Shown here in pieces: positions 7,423-16,132 of a stretch of DNA of 64,000 nucleotides. The stretch covers positions 124,001 to 188,000 of the forward strand of contig JAJYLY010000001.1 in the NCBI GenBank assembly GCA_021787435.1, given 5' to 3'. Under the pieces are notes generated by a model that was not told the DNA's origin, made no database searches, and saw only the letters and a program-made list of their open reading frames with translations. This DNA is from Pseudomonadota bacterium (GTDB lineage Bacteria; Pseudomonadota; Gammaproteobacteria; Burkholderiales; Gallionellaceae). Numbering within the stretch: the stretch's first letter is position 1; each line of letters opens with the position of its first letter. Position numbers and translations under genes: made by a program.

Positions 7423-8943
7423 GTGATTTATGCAGCCCCCGGCGCCGCTGGCGCCAAGATTTCCTATAAAGCCAAATACGACAACTTCATCGGCGGAAAA
7501 TGGGTCGCCCCCGTGAAAGGTGAATACTTCGATGTCATCACGCCCGTCAGCGGCAAAATCTACACCAAAGCTGCACGTTCTGATGCAGCAGACATCGAGT
7601 TAGCTCTCAATGCTGCCCACGCCGCTGCCGATGCGTGGGGCAAAACCTCCATCACCGAACGCTCCAATGTGTTGCTGAAAATCGCTGATCGCATCGAAGC
7701 CAATCTGGAATTGCTGGCTTATGCAGAGACCGTGGACAACGGCAAAGCCATCCGCGAGACATTAAATGCGGATATCCCCTTGTCAGTCGATCACTTTCGC
7801 TACTTCGCGGGTTGTCTGCGTGCGCAAGAAGGCAATCTATCCGAACTCAACGAAAACACCGTGGCCTACCATTTCCACGAGCCATTGGGTGTGGTCGGAC
7901 AAATCATCCCATGGAATTTTCCCATCCTGATGGCGGCCTGGAAATTAGCACCAGCTCTTGGTGCAGGTAACTGCGTAGTGCTGAAACCCGCTGAATCCAC
8001 ACCGATCAGCATCCTGATCTTGGCTGAATTGATCTCAGACCTATTGCCTCCTGGCGTACTGAATATCGTCAACGGTTTCGGACGTGAGGCCGGCATGCCT
8101 CTTGCCACCAGCAAGCGCATTGCCAAGATCGCGTTTACAGGTTCGACCACCACAGGCCGCGTAATCGCACAAGCGGCCGCCAACAATCTGATCCCCGCCA
8201 CTTTGGAACTAGGCGGCAAGTCACCCAATATTTTCTTTGCTGATGTGATGGATAGAGATGATGGTTTCCTCGACAAGGCCATCGAAGGCTTAGTGCTGTT
8301 CGCGTTCAATCAAGGCGAAGTATGTACCTGTCCGTCACGCGCACTGATTCACGAATCGATCTACGACAAATTTATGGAACGCGTGCTAAAACGAGTCGCC
8401 GCCATCAAGCAGGGCAACCCTCTGGACACTGACACCATGATAGGCGCACAGGCATCCAAGGAACAACTCACCAAAATCTTGTCCTACCTCGACCTTGGCA
8501 AACAAGAAGGCGCAAAGGTGCTGGCAGGTGGAGGACAAGCCAATCTCGAGGGAGATCTGGCTGGCGGCTATTATGTGCAACCAACCCTGTTCAAAGGGCA
8601 CAACAAGATGCGCATCTTTCAAGAGGAAATTTTTGGTCCTGTGTTGGCTGTGACCACATTCAAGGATGAAGCCGAAGCCTTGGCGATTGCTAATGACACT
8701 TTATATGGCTTGGGCGCTGGCGTATGGAGTCGCAACGGAAACGTAGCTTATCGTATGGGTCGCGCGATCAAGGCTGGCCGCGTGTGGACCAACTGCTACC
8801 ACGACTATGCAGCGGGAGCAGCATTCGGCGGGTATAAAGAATCCGGTATCGGCCGTGAAACACACAAAATGATGCTCGACCACTACCAACAAACCAAGAA
8901 TCTGTTGGTTAGTTACAGCGAACAGAAACTGGGCTTCTTCTGA
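7423..8943 (+). CDS. NAD-dependent aldehyde (acetaldehyde) dehydrogenase, AcoD/ExaC type
   Basis: The product is 506 residues, the length of AcoD/ExaC acetaldehyde dehydrogenases, which oxidise acetaldehyde and other short aldehydes to acids with NAD. Visible motifs are PWNFPILM (about 163-170), the nucleotide-binding FTGSTTTG (238-245), the general-base Glu in LELGGKSP (E262), and the nucleophile in [12 protein letters not shown] (C301, with a second Cys at 303). The GTG at 7423 is chosen because an AGGAG ribosome site lies 8-9 bases upstream and the N-terminus fits the family. The gene is preceded by a sigma54 promoter and a divergent AcoR-type activator and followed by a DUF779 gene, a grouping typical of alcohol and acetoin catabolic loci. 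Confidence 0.93.
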   Translation: MIYAAPGAAGAKISYKAKYDNFIGGKWVAPVKGEYFDVITPVSGKIYTKAARSDAADIELALNAAHAAADAWGKTSITERSNVLLKIADRIEANLELLAYAETVDNGKAIRETLNADIPLSVDHFRYFAGCLRAQEGNLSELNENTVAYHFHEPLGVVGQIIPWNFPILMAAWKLAPALGAGNCVVLKPAESTPISILILAELISDLLPPGVLNIVNGFGREAGMPLATSKRIAKIAFTGSTTTGRVIAQAAANNLIPATLELGGKSPNIFFADVMDRDDGFLDKAIEGLVLFAFNQGEVCTCPSRALIHESIYDKFMERVLKRVAAIKQGNPLDTDTMIGAQASKEQLTKILSYLDLGKQEGAKVLAGGGQANLEGDLAGGYYVQPTLFKGHNKMRIFQEEIFGPVLAVTTFKDEAEALAIANDTLYGLGAGVWSRNGNVAYRMGRAIKAGRVWTNCYHDYAAGAAFGGYKESGIGRETHKMMLDHYQQTKNLLVSYSEQKLGFF

Positions 8944-9028
8944 CATGAGATTGGAAAACGATTGCGATAGTCTTCATCTGTGACGTTTTCCAACCGCCTT
9001 TAATTCTGCCGCAACCCTAGCAACTTTG

Positions 9029-9055
9029 ACGGGGCGGTTGCCCGCCCCGTTTTTT
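9029..9055 (+). terminator. Intrinsic terminator after aldehyde dehydrogenase
   Basis: A nine-pair GC-rich stem (ACGGGGCGG with CCGCCCCGT, loop TTGC) is followed by six T. The T tract ends one base before the ribosome site of the DUF779 gene, so it separates or attenuates the two genes. Confidence 0.85.
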
Positions 9056-9068
9056 GAAGGAACACCTC

Positions 9069-9440
9069 ATGGTCAAAAAAGTGATTGCAACCGATGCTGC
9101 ACTGGAATTGATCGAACTTCTCAAACGGAAATACGGTGAACTGATGTTCCATCAATCGGGCGGTTGTTGCGACAACAGCGCTGCCAATTGTTATTTACCA
9201 GGGGAGCTCACCATCGGTGCAGGCGATGAATACCTAGGTGACATAGGCGGCTGTCCTTTTTATATGAGTAAATCGCAATACGAATATTGGAAACACACTC
9301 AACTTATCATTGACGTGATTGAGGGACGTGGCGGTACATTTTCACTTGAAGGGTCAGAAGGCAAAGCTTTCCATTCTCGCTCGCGTGTATTCACCGATAA
9401 CGAGTGTGCTGAAATAATGAGCGCACACACCCCTCGGTAA
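9069..9440 (+). CDS. DUF779 family protein
   Basis: The product is 123 residues. The sequence HQSGGCCDNSAANCY and the later DIGGCPFYMS are hallmarks of DUF779, a small family almost always found beside AcoD/ExaC-type aldehyde dehydrogenases. Its biochemical role is not known. The conserved Cys residues suggest metal or Fe-S binding (inference). The start is the ATG at 9069, with AAGGA at 9057-9061. An upstream TTG at 9054 would lie inside the terminator. The terminator between it and the aldehyde dehydrogenase means its level may be set by read-through. Confidence 0.85.
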   Translation: MVKKVIATDAALELIELLKRKYGELMFHQSGGCCDNSAANCYLPGELTIGAGDEYLGDIGGCPFYMSKSQYEYWKHTQLIIDVIEGRGGTFSLEGSEGKAFHSRSRVFTDNECAEIMSAHTPR

Positions 9441-9883
9441 TATCCAGCCAAGCTAATGCAAGTTCGAAAAATTTTGAACGTCCGTTGACCAGGAGTGAAC
9501 TTCACAGGTCATATCAGGCGTTGATGAAATCTTCAGAACCATTATCTTGCTAGTAATGGCAGCCCATTTCTACCTGTTTTTTCTCATTGTGACCCTTCGA
9601 AAGAAGTATGGGTTACCCATCGTGTATCGCCAATTTGACATGGGTAGGTCAACACTCAGAGACTGGAACGTAACAGCAACTAAATAGTTTCGAGTCGAAA
9701 TATTTTTGATACCAAAAGTGCCAGAGTCAAATTGATTATTGTACGACACAGGGGCGCAGCTCAATTCTTCCGTGGGAATATTCAAAAAACCAAAAAATAG
9801 ACCCCATTTATTAAATCTGCCAGGCTGCCAGAGCAGACACTGTTAGAATCTGAATCTTCTCACATCCTCGAGACCAGCCGCTC
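9441..9883. other. Intergenic stretch with no supported gene
   Basis: A 71-codon frame on the minus strand (9570-9785) has only a TTG start, no ribosome site and no recognisable product. The stretch is AT-rich compared with pepN. It should carry the pepN promoter; TTAGAATCT near 9843 is a possible -10 region. Confidence 0.4.
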
Positions 9884-12541
9884 ATGACCCAAAAACCACA
9901 CGTCACCATCTATCGCAAAGACTACACTGCCCCTGCGTATTGGGTGAGTACCGTTGAAATGGGTTTCGATCTCGATCCCTCAGCAACCCGTGTCGCCACG
10001 CGCATCACCCTGCGGCGCAATAGCGCAGCGCCCAACAAGAACCTGGAACTGCTGGGCGACGGCGTCAAGCTGGTGGCCTTACGCATGAACGGCAAGACGC
10101 TGCGGAAAGGTGTTCAGGGTTACTCAATAGCCGATGGGAAATTGCGCATCGCCAACGCACCGGACGAGATCACGTTGGAGATCGAGACACTGGTTCAGCC
10201 TGAGAAGAATACTTCGATGATGGGACTGTATATTTCCAATGGCAATTTCTTTACCCAATGCGAGGCTGAAGGTTTCCGCAAGATCACCTGGTTCCCCGAT
10301 CGCCCGGACGTGATGGCGAAATACACCGTGATGCTGCGCGGCGACAAGAAAAAATATCCGGTGTTGCTGTCCAATGGCAACCTGATCGAACAGGGAGACC
10401 TGCCCAATGGCCGCCACTATGCCAAGTGGGAAGACCCATTCAAGAAGCCTTCCTATCTGTTTGCGCTGGTGGCAGGCAAGCTGGTGTGCCAGGAAGAAAA
10501 GTTCAAGCTTAACAGCGGGCGCCGCGTGCTGCTGCAAGTGTGGGTAGAGCCGGGCAATCTGGACAAGACGCAGCATGCGATGGAATCACTCAAGCACAGC
10601 ATCCGCTGGGATCAGGAACGCTTTGGGCTGGAGCTGGATTTGGACCGCTTCATGATCGTCGCGGTGGGCGACTTCAACATGGGCGCGATGGAAAACAAGG
10701 GCCTGAATATATTCAACACCAAGTATGTCCTGGCCAACCCCAGCATCGCCACGGATACCGATTACGCCAATATCGAGGCGGTGGTCGGCCATGAATATTT
10801 TCATAACTGGACCGGCAATCGCGTGACTTGCCGCGACTGGTTCCAATTGTCGTTGAAGGAAGGCCTCACCGTGTTCCGCGACCAGGAATTCTCTGCCGAC
10901 ATGATCGGCACGGACAGTGGTCGCGCAGTGAATCGCATCGAAAATGTACGCATTCTACGCCAGGTGCAATTTTCCGAAGACGCGGGGCCCATGGCCCATG
11001 CGGTGCGACCGGACAGCTATGTAGAGATCAGCAATTTCTATACCACCACTGTTTATCAAAAAGGAGCTGAGGTGGTGCGCATGTACCAGACCCTGCTGGG
11101 ACGCGACGGCTTCCGCAAGGGCATGGATCTGTACTTTGCCCGGCATGACGGGCAGGCGGTTTCCTGCGACGATTTTCGCGCGGCCATGGCACACAGCAGC
11201 GGACGCGACCTCGCCCAGTTCGAGCGCTGGTATAGCCAGCCCGGCACGCCGCAGCTCAAGGTGCAAAGCCACTACGACGCCGCCAAACAGACCTATGCAC
11301 TGACGCTCAGTCAGCACTGCAAGCCCGCCGCCGGGCAAAAGAACCCGCTGCCTTTCCATATCCCCGTTGCGGTTGGCCTGCTCGATGCCCAGGGTCGCGA
11401 CATGGCGATGTATCTTGATGGCGCTGACCCTGCAAAACCTGCCACCACCTGCGTGCTGGAGCTGACCAAGGCAAAACAGACTTTCGTCTTTAACCGCGTC
11501 ACCACAAAACCCACGCCATCATTACTGCGCAACTTCTCTGCGCCGGTGGTGATGAAATACGACTATACCAACCAGGAGCTGGCGCAGCTGATGGCACATG
11601 ACAGCGATGCCTTCAACCGTTGGGAAGCCGCACAACGACTGGCGATGCAACGTCTACTCAAGCTAATCAAGCAGGTGCAGGCAAGCGAAACGCTGACGCT
11701 AGATGACCTGTTCATCAACGCCTTGCGCACCACGCTCAACGATCAGGCACTAGATCCATCTTTCATTAAGGTGGTGCTGACGTTACCTTCAGAATTGATG
11801 CTGGCCGAACAGTGCGAAGTGATCGACCCGCAGTCGATCCACATTGCGCGCCAGTTCATGCATAAGACATTGTCTGAAAGACTCAAGGCCGATTTCATCG
11901 CCGTCTATGCAGCGAACCTGACACCCGGCAAATACAGCCCCGATGCGAGATCGGCCGGCAAGCGCGGTTTGAAAAACCTGTGCCTGTCTTATCTTTTAGA
12001 TTGGAAAGATGAATCCACGCTGCAATTGGCTCTCGCGCAGATCGACGCAGCCGATAACATGACCGACCGCCTTGCCGCGCTGATGGCGCTGGTTAACACC
12101 GGCAGCAAGACTGCACAACAGCCATTGAAGCGCTTCTACAGTGATTTTAAGAGCGAGGCGCTGGTGGTCGACAAGTGGTTCAGCCTGCAGGCGGTAGCGA
12201 TTCATACCGATGTAAAAGCGGTGCGCAAGCTAATGATTCATCCCGCGTTCACGCTGAAAAACCCCAACCGCGCACGCAGCCTGATCTTCAGTTTCTGCAA
12301 CGGCAATCCGTCACAGTTCCATGCAGCGGATGGAAGCGGCTATGCCTTCTGGGCAGAACAGGTGATCGCGCTGAACAAGCTCAATCCGCAGGTGGCCGCA
12401 CGTCTGGTGCGCACGCTGGATCACTGGAAAAAATATCGGCCCGCACTGAAAAAACAGATACAGGCTGCGTTGCATAAAGTAGCGGCTGCCAAAGGCTTGT
12501 CCAAGGATGTGCAGGAGGTGGTGCTTAGGACTTTGGGGTGA
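9884..12541 (+). CDS. pepN: Aminopeptidase N (M1 zinc metallopeptidase)
   Basis: The product is 885 residues, the usual length of proteobacterial PepN. It has the exopeptidase signature GAMENKG (about 267-273) and the zinc site VVGHEYFHNW followed by the second Glu in LKEGLTVFRDQEF (about 300-335). The long helical C-terminal half typical of the family is present. It removes N-terminal residues from peptides in the cytoplasm during protein turnover. The ATG at 9884 fits the family N-terminus although the ribosome site is weak. It is monocistronic: both flanks are non-coding. Confidence 0.96.
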   Translation: MTQKPHVTIYRKDYTAPAYWVSTVEMGFDLDPSATRVATRITLRRNSAAPNKNLELLGDGVKLVALRMNGKTLRKGVQGYSIADGKLRIANAPDEITLEIETLVQPEKNTSMMGLYISNGNFFTQCEAEGFRKITWFPDRPDVMAKYTVMLRGDKKKYPVLLSNGNLIEQGDLPNGRHYAKWEDPFKKPSYLFALVAGKLVCQEEKFKLNSGRRVLLQVWVEPGNLDKTQHAMESLKHSIRWDQERFGLELDLDRFMIVAVGDFNMGAMENKGLNIFNTKYVLANPSIATDTDYANIEAVVGHEYFHNWTGNRVTCRDWFQLSLKEGLTVFRDQEFSADMIGTDSGRAVNRIENVRILRQVQFSEDAGPMAHAVRPDSYVEISNFYTTTVYQKGAEVVRMYQTLLGRDGFRKGMDLYFARHDGQAVSCDDFRAAMAHSSGRDLAQFERWYSQPGTPQLKVQSHYDAAKQTYALTLSQHCKPAAGQKNPLPFHIPVAVGLLDAQGRDMAMYLDGADPAKPATTCVLELTKAKQTFVFNRVTTKPTPSLLRNFSAPVVMKYDYTNQELAQLMAHDSDAFNRWEAAQRLAMQRLLKLIKQVQASETLTLDDLFINALRTTLNDQALDPSFIKVVLTLPSELMLAEQCEVIDPQSIHIARQFMHKTLSERLKADFIAVYAANLTPGKYSPDARSAGKRGLKNLCLSYLLDWKDESTLQLALAQIDAADNMTDRLAALMALVNTGSKTAQQPLKRFYSDFKSEALVVDKWFSLQAVAIHTDVKAVRKLMIHPAFTLKNPNRARSLIFSFCNGNPSQFHAADGSGYAFWAEQVIALNKLNPQVAARLVRTLDHWKKYRPALKKQIQAALHKVAAAKGLSKDVQEVVLRTLG

Positions 12542-12646
12542 GGGGACTCATTCAAAGTGGGGGCATCACTGCGCAGCTTACAGTCCTGCAGGCTATGGGT
12601 TTTGATTGTTGGGATCGAAGGGGGAAACCCCCTCGGCATAAGTTAT

Positions 12647-12669
12647 GATTACCGGATTTATCGGTAATC
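12647..12669. repeat. Perfect 8-bp inverted repeat
   Basis: GATTACCG and CGGTAATC are separated by seven bases (GATTTAT). It lies 106 bp after the pepN stop. There is no T tract, so it is more likely an operator or a factor-dependent termination structure than an intrinsic terminator. Confidence 0.4.
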
Positions 12670-12876
12670 ACAACTATCGTGCCTGTATCGTGATTCGCAC
12701 TTTTTTATTCAGGATCAAAAAATCTCAGTGCGAAATGTTGCCTTCAACATAAATTGGCCAATCAGGTTAAATGAGCCACGCCGCATTTTTGCTGGCGACT
12801 GTTGAGTGTGCTGTTCTTGCAGATGCCTATCTGGAAAATTGGCTGTTACAGTATGGCGCATTATCGCCAATAAAAT

Positions 12877-12889
12877 GTTACGATGTAAC
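12877..12889. promoter_or_regulatory. GTTAC palindrome (site 1)
   Basis: GTTAC-GAT-GTAAC. Together with the next three bases (GATG) it matches site 13065-13083 over ATGTAACGATG, so both look like copies of one protein-binding site. Confidence 0.4.
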
Positions 12890-13064
12890 GATGTCATCGC
12901 ATCTGCATAGTCCAGAAATATTTCAAGTTTTGCATGCGCCTTTATCTTTGCTGAATGAAGAGTTGCCTGAATAACGATTATTCATCCGGGCAATTAAGCG
13001 TATCGCCTAGTTATTCTTTGTATTTGGAAACAAATTCGTTACGCCATAACGCGAGCGACACCCA

Positions 13065-13083
13065 ATCGTTACAATGTAACGAT
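13065..13083. promoter_or_regulatory. Perfect 9+1+9 palindrome (site 2)
   Basis: ATCGTTACAATGTAACGAT is a perfect 9-bp inverted repeat around one base, the size of a TetR- or GntR-type operator. A weaker CGTTA/TAACG copy lies just upstream at 13037-13051. The regulator and target are unknown. Confidence 0.45.
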
Positions 13084-13359
13084 GCTGGCTAACATTGCCG
13101 CACCTCTCCAAGAATAGTAACTTTTAAACTTGCCCCATAAAAACTCACCCGGGACGTTCCACAAAATCTATTCAAAGTTCAAATCAGGACACACTCGTTG
13201 TCGAACCCTTTGAAGGACGGACAGATGGCACAGCCTTGTCATCAAAATGCACTGCTATAGGCGACGCAACTGGTACAAAGTGCTGAACAGCGAACAGGGA
13301 GAAAAGCAGAAACACTGTCATTGCAAGTTTTACCCAGTCCTAGGCCAATCACTGGATAT

Positions 13360-13710
13360 TTATTTACCCGTTTTGCGTGTAAGTGCAATAAAGACCCAAA
13401 CAATGGCCAATGGAAAAAGAAAAACAAGCAGGAGTGGGAATGATAATCCTGCCATGATGAGACCTGCAACGATGATACCACCCAGGATAATAATGCCGAT
13501 TCCGGCAAACACGAAGAGCAGGAATATAGCCGCGCAGAACAAAGCGATCATTCCAATAATAAGCCCTGCAGCTCCTATTGCGCCATTGAATGGCCCTGTG
13601 AGTTCATGCCCGTTGATGATGATGCTGGTTGATCCTGCCTCAAAAAATACCCCCCATGCAACGATGGCTAACATGACGAATGCAAGTGCGATTGCCAATT
13701 TTTTGGTCAT
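13360..13710 (-). CDS. Small integral membrane protein, unknown function
   Basis: The product is 116 residues and almost entirely hydrophobic. There is one N-terminal helix (about 5-22), a short polar loop (GSTSIIINGHELTGP, about 27-41), then two or three closely spaced helices (about 44-112) and a basic tail RKTGK, so the C-terminus is probably cytoplasmic. A good AAGGAG ribosome site precedes the ATG at 13710. No family is recognised. The gene stands next to an mgtA remnant but shows no sign of being part of it. Confidence 0.65.
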   Translation of the reverse strand: MTKKLAIALAFVMLAIVAWGVFFEAGSTSIIINGHELTGPFNGAIGAAGLIIGMIALFCAAIFLLFVFAGIGIIILGGIIVAGLIMAGLSFPLLLVFLFPLAIVWVFIALTRKTGK

Positions 13711-13755
13711 ATAGAACTCCTTAAATCTTGGCTACCTGTTATTGGAAGCCACTTA

Positions 13756-13990
13756 CTATTCGCGTAGTGCCAATGCAACCAATACAACCGTTAGTGAAGT
13801 GATGGTCAACGCAATGTTCGGTCGGCTTTTGAAAGAGTTTCCACGGGTGCAAATGACGAAGATCACCAGGACCTGGGTGGCAATCGATTCGATAAACCAT
13901 CCGGTGTGAAACAATTCTTCATCGGCTCCGAAAACTTTCAGCAGAGTTAAAGAACGTCAGAAAGTCGAACACTGAACTGACAGGTCCCAC
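13756..13990 (-). pseudogene. P-type Mg2+ ATPase (MgtA-like) C-terminal remnant
   Basis: Two frames together encode the last transmembrane part of an MgtA-type ATPase: GPVSSVFDFLTFF, then after a frameshift LLKVFGADEELFHTGWFIES and IATQVLVIFVICTR, ending at a TAG at 13756. FHTGWFxES is characteristic of the MgtA family. All catalytic domains are missing, so this is a relic. Its upstream end abuts the IS3 transposase remnant at about 13990, suggesting that an IS-associated rearrangement destroyed the gene. Confidence 0.75.
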
Positions 13991-14400
13991 CACCCACCAT
14001 CCGTCTATAGGTAAGTCATGTCAGAAGTCCACACTTGATTCGGTACGGCCTGACTAAAACCCCGATCCGGCAGAATCTGTGCAATCGGTTTGAATCCGTC
14101 GTCACCTTGTAACGTCGCTTGGGCCGTGCGCAAATGTCGTTCTCCGCATCAGTCGCTCTATTCTTGATTTGGATGAAGCGAAACCACGGTCATGTAACTC
14201 CCTGAACATGCAAGAACTGCCATAAGCCTTCCCGAACTCGGCGTGAATGGATTGGATCAGCATCAACATCTGAGCATCCGTCAATCGCTTCCTCTCCGGC
14301 TTGCCACGACGCGTCCCTGCCCGATAGCCGCTGACCCTAACATTCAGCGCAACGCATATTTCATCTAGCTCAAATCCCTGGCACTGCTTGTCTATTCAGG
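13991..14400 (-). mobile_element. IS3-family transposase (orfB) remnant
   Basis: Reading on the minus strand, FELDEICVALNVRVSGYRAG is followed by RKRLTDAQMLMLIQSIHAEF and FGKAYGSSCMFRELHDRGF, the HTH_21 region of IS3 orfB. After a frameshift the start of the integrase core follows (PNQVWTSDMTYL), where a TAG replaces the usual Trp. The rest of the DDE domain and orfA are missing. It is joined directly to the mgtA relic. Confidence 0.8.
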
Positions 14401-14517
14401 CGTACTTATATGGACGCATCCCGGTTTGGCAAGCGATATTTGCCTGCCCAAAAGTAAGGCGTGTTTAAGCTACCCATGGAACACTATTTTTCAGAAGAAC
14501 CTCACTCGAAAAAAGCA

Positions 14518-15549
14518 CTATTTATCCGTCAGTGAACGGTTGGGCGTAAGTGGTAAATTTGGCATTTCCTGTTTTGGAAACACTCCTGTCAAGCTATTCA
14601 GAAATGCAACGATGTCTTCTACCTCTTTATCGGTCAGAGTCTTGTCAAGCTGGGTTTTTGCCATCACCCGTACTGCTTCGTCCAAAGTTGCGACAGAACC
14701 ATTGTGAAAATAAGGCGCTGTGAGTGCAACGTTACGCCAGGTTGGTACACGCCACATATGCTTGTCGTCTTCATTCTTTGTGGCAGCATAACGCCCAGTG
14801 TCAGCCATCAGATTGTACTTTTTCACATAATCGTTATTCTCATAGGTGGGAAATTTCTGATAAAAGCCAGTGCCTACTGGCAAGGCAGGGCCGGCAAAAT
14901 CCGGCCCCATGTGACATCCAGTACATCCCACCTTCTCGACCAGTTTCATGCCGCGTTTTGCTTGTTCAGGTAGCGCATTTTTGTCGCCCTTCATATAACG
15001 ATCAAAAGGACTGTTGGGTGTCAACAAGGTACGCTCATAAGCGGCAATGGCCTTCGCAATGTTGTCATAAGTTACCGGTTCTTTTCCCCCGAACACAGCC
15101 TTAAATTCGTCGGCATAACCAGCAATCGAACGGATGCGTTGCACCGCCTCATCTGACGAAGGCATACCCATTTCAACGGGGTTAAGGATGGGTCCCTTGG
15201 CTTGATCCTCCAAAGATGCAGCGCGACCATCCCAGAATTGCACGCTCAGAAAAGCGGAATTCCAGACCGTTGGCGCACTACGCCCGCCTTTCTGTCCGCC
15301 AACACCCACTGAAACAGGACGATTGTCTGTTCCGCTTCCCATCACGTTGTGACATGAATTGCATGAAACTGTCCCATCCACCGAAAGCCGCGGGTCTAAA
15401 AATAGTTGTTGACCGAGCTTAACTTTGGCAGCACTCATCGAATTATCCGCTGGAACAGGCGGTTTGTCTGGTAACGCCTCAAATCCCATCGCGGCTTGAC
15501 TGACCACCACAAACAATGCAGCGACCAATTTTGACTTGGTATTAAGCAT
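14518..15549 (-). CDS. Diheme cytochrome c peroxidase (CcpA/MauG family), periplasmic
   Basis: The product is 343 residues. A signal peptide (1-22) is followed by two c-type heme sites, CNSCH (63-67) and CTGCH (209-213), with the family's RSAPTVWNSAF, FWDGRAASLEDQ and NPVEMGM segments between them and MWRVPTWRNV..APYFHNGS near the C-terminus. These enzymes reduce H2O2 to water in the periplasm using electrons from cytochrome c. The start at 15549 is set by an AAGGAGAAA ribosome site and the signal peptide; a longer frame to 15663 would be IS-derived. The 3' end of an IS30 remnant lies only about 29 bp upstream of the start codon, so the present promoter may lie within IS DNA. Confidence 0.92.
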   Translation of the reverse strand: MLNTKSKLVAALFVVVSQAAMGFEALPDKPPVPADNSMSAAKVKLGQQLFLDPRLSVDGTVSCNSCHNVMGSGTDNRPVSVGVGGQKGGRSAPTVWNSAFLSVQFWDGRAASLEDQAKGPILNPVEMGMPSSDEAVQRIRSIAGYADEFKAVFGGKEPVTYDNIAKAIAAYERTLLTPNSPFDRYMKGDKNALPEQAKRGMKLVEKVGCTGCHMGPDFAGPALPVGTGFYQKFPTYENNDYVKKYNLMADTGRYAATKNEDDKHMWRVPTWRNVALTAPYFHNGSVATLDEAVRVMAKTQLDKTLTDKEVEDIVAFLNSLTGVFPKQEMPNLPLTPNRSLTDK

Positions 15550-15577
15550 TTCATTTCTCCTTTTAAGGTTCGCGGAT

Positions 15578-15912
15578 TCAAGTTCGAAGTGCAACAACCG
15601 CTGATTGCCTGGTGTAGCGCATTTCCAGTCCGAAGAATACCTCATACGGGGTTCTGAATCCAATCACTTTTCGAGGACGGTGGTTAAGGTTTTCCACCGT
15701 TGCCAGCACTTGCTCATCCGTAATGTCGGTCAGCTTCATCTTCTTGGAAAAGTACTGCAGAAATAGCCCGTTGCTGTTCTCGTTCATCCCGCGATCCCAG
15801 AAATGTTAAGCGTAAACAAAGTAGATGTCCGCCTTCAGCGCTTCTGCCACTTCTTCATGCTCCGCAAATTCCTTGCCGTTGTCGAATGTGAGGGTGTTGC
15901 ATCGATTCTTGA
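15578..15912 (-). mobile_element. IS30-family transposase C-terminal remnant
   Basis: The minus strand shows LTFDNGKEFAEHE (DDE-domain Asp). After a stop/frameshift region it continues HFWDRGMNENSNGLFLQYF and ENLNHRPRKVIGFRTPYEVF, the canonical IS30 transposase C-terminus, ending at 15578. The N-terminal two thirds and the inverted repeats were not found. It differs in sequence from the IS30 remnant at 34.2-34.4 kb. Confidence 0.8.
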
Positions 15913-15937
15913 AAGATATATGTTTTACCGACAATCA

Positions 15938-15974
15938 TACGGACCAAGGAAGTTCGAATCACTCATGGCGCACC
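15938..15974 (+). other. tRNA-3'-end-like fragment
   Basis: ACGGACCAAGG, then AAGTTCGAATCACTC and GGCGCACCA resemble the T-arm and acceptor/CCA end of a tRNA. It is a degraded relative of the tRNA-Arg fragment at 1488-1534, in the same orientation. The anticodon-stem to T-arm segment is shortened and no 5' half is present. It lies at the right-hand edge of the IS-rich zone. Confidence 0.45.
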
Positions 15975-16132
15975 AATTATCAAAGGTTGGACCAGAAATG
16001 GCCTCGCCCTTTTACTGCAAACATTTCTGACAAGTACTGATGGCGGCATCAATGCTGCAGGAATCATTGAAGTTGGCGAAAAATGCAGGTATGATTTTCG
16101 CATTGGAGCAAAGCCCTATAAGGGCAGAAAAT

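Larger units (their letters stand above)
12542..13359. other. Long stretch without a clear gene, several palindromes
   Basis: No frame here has good support. The plus-strand frame 12771-12974 (67 codons) has a weak AGG ribosome site and no recognised product. The stretch contains an 8-bp inverted repeat at 12647-12669, a short GGGGG/CCCCC hairpin at 12619-12633 without a T tract, and GTTAC-type palindromes at 12877-12889, 13037-13051 and 13065-13083. A plus-strand frame starting at 13247 is antisense to the membrane-protein gene and is not considered real. Confidence 0.5.

Noticed and set aside
12619-12633. GGGGG/CCCCC hairpin after pepN as an intrinsic terminator
   Set aside because: Three-base loop and no T tract on either strand.
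13247-13714. Plus-strand frame of 155 codons over the small membrane-protein gene
   Set aside because: Its Met/Pro/Ile-rich composition is the mirror image of hydrophobic codons on the other strand. The minus-strand gene has the ribosome site.
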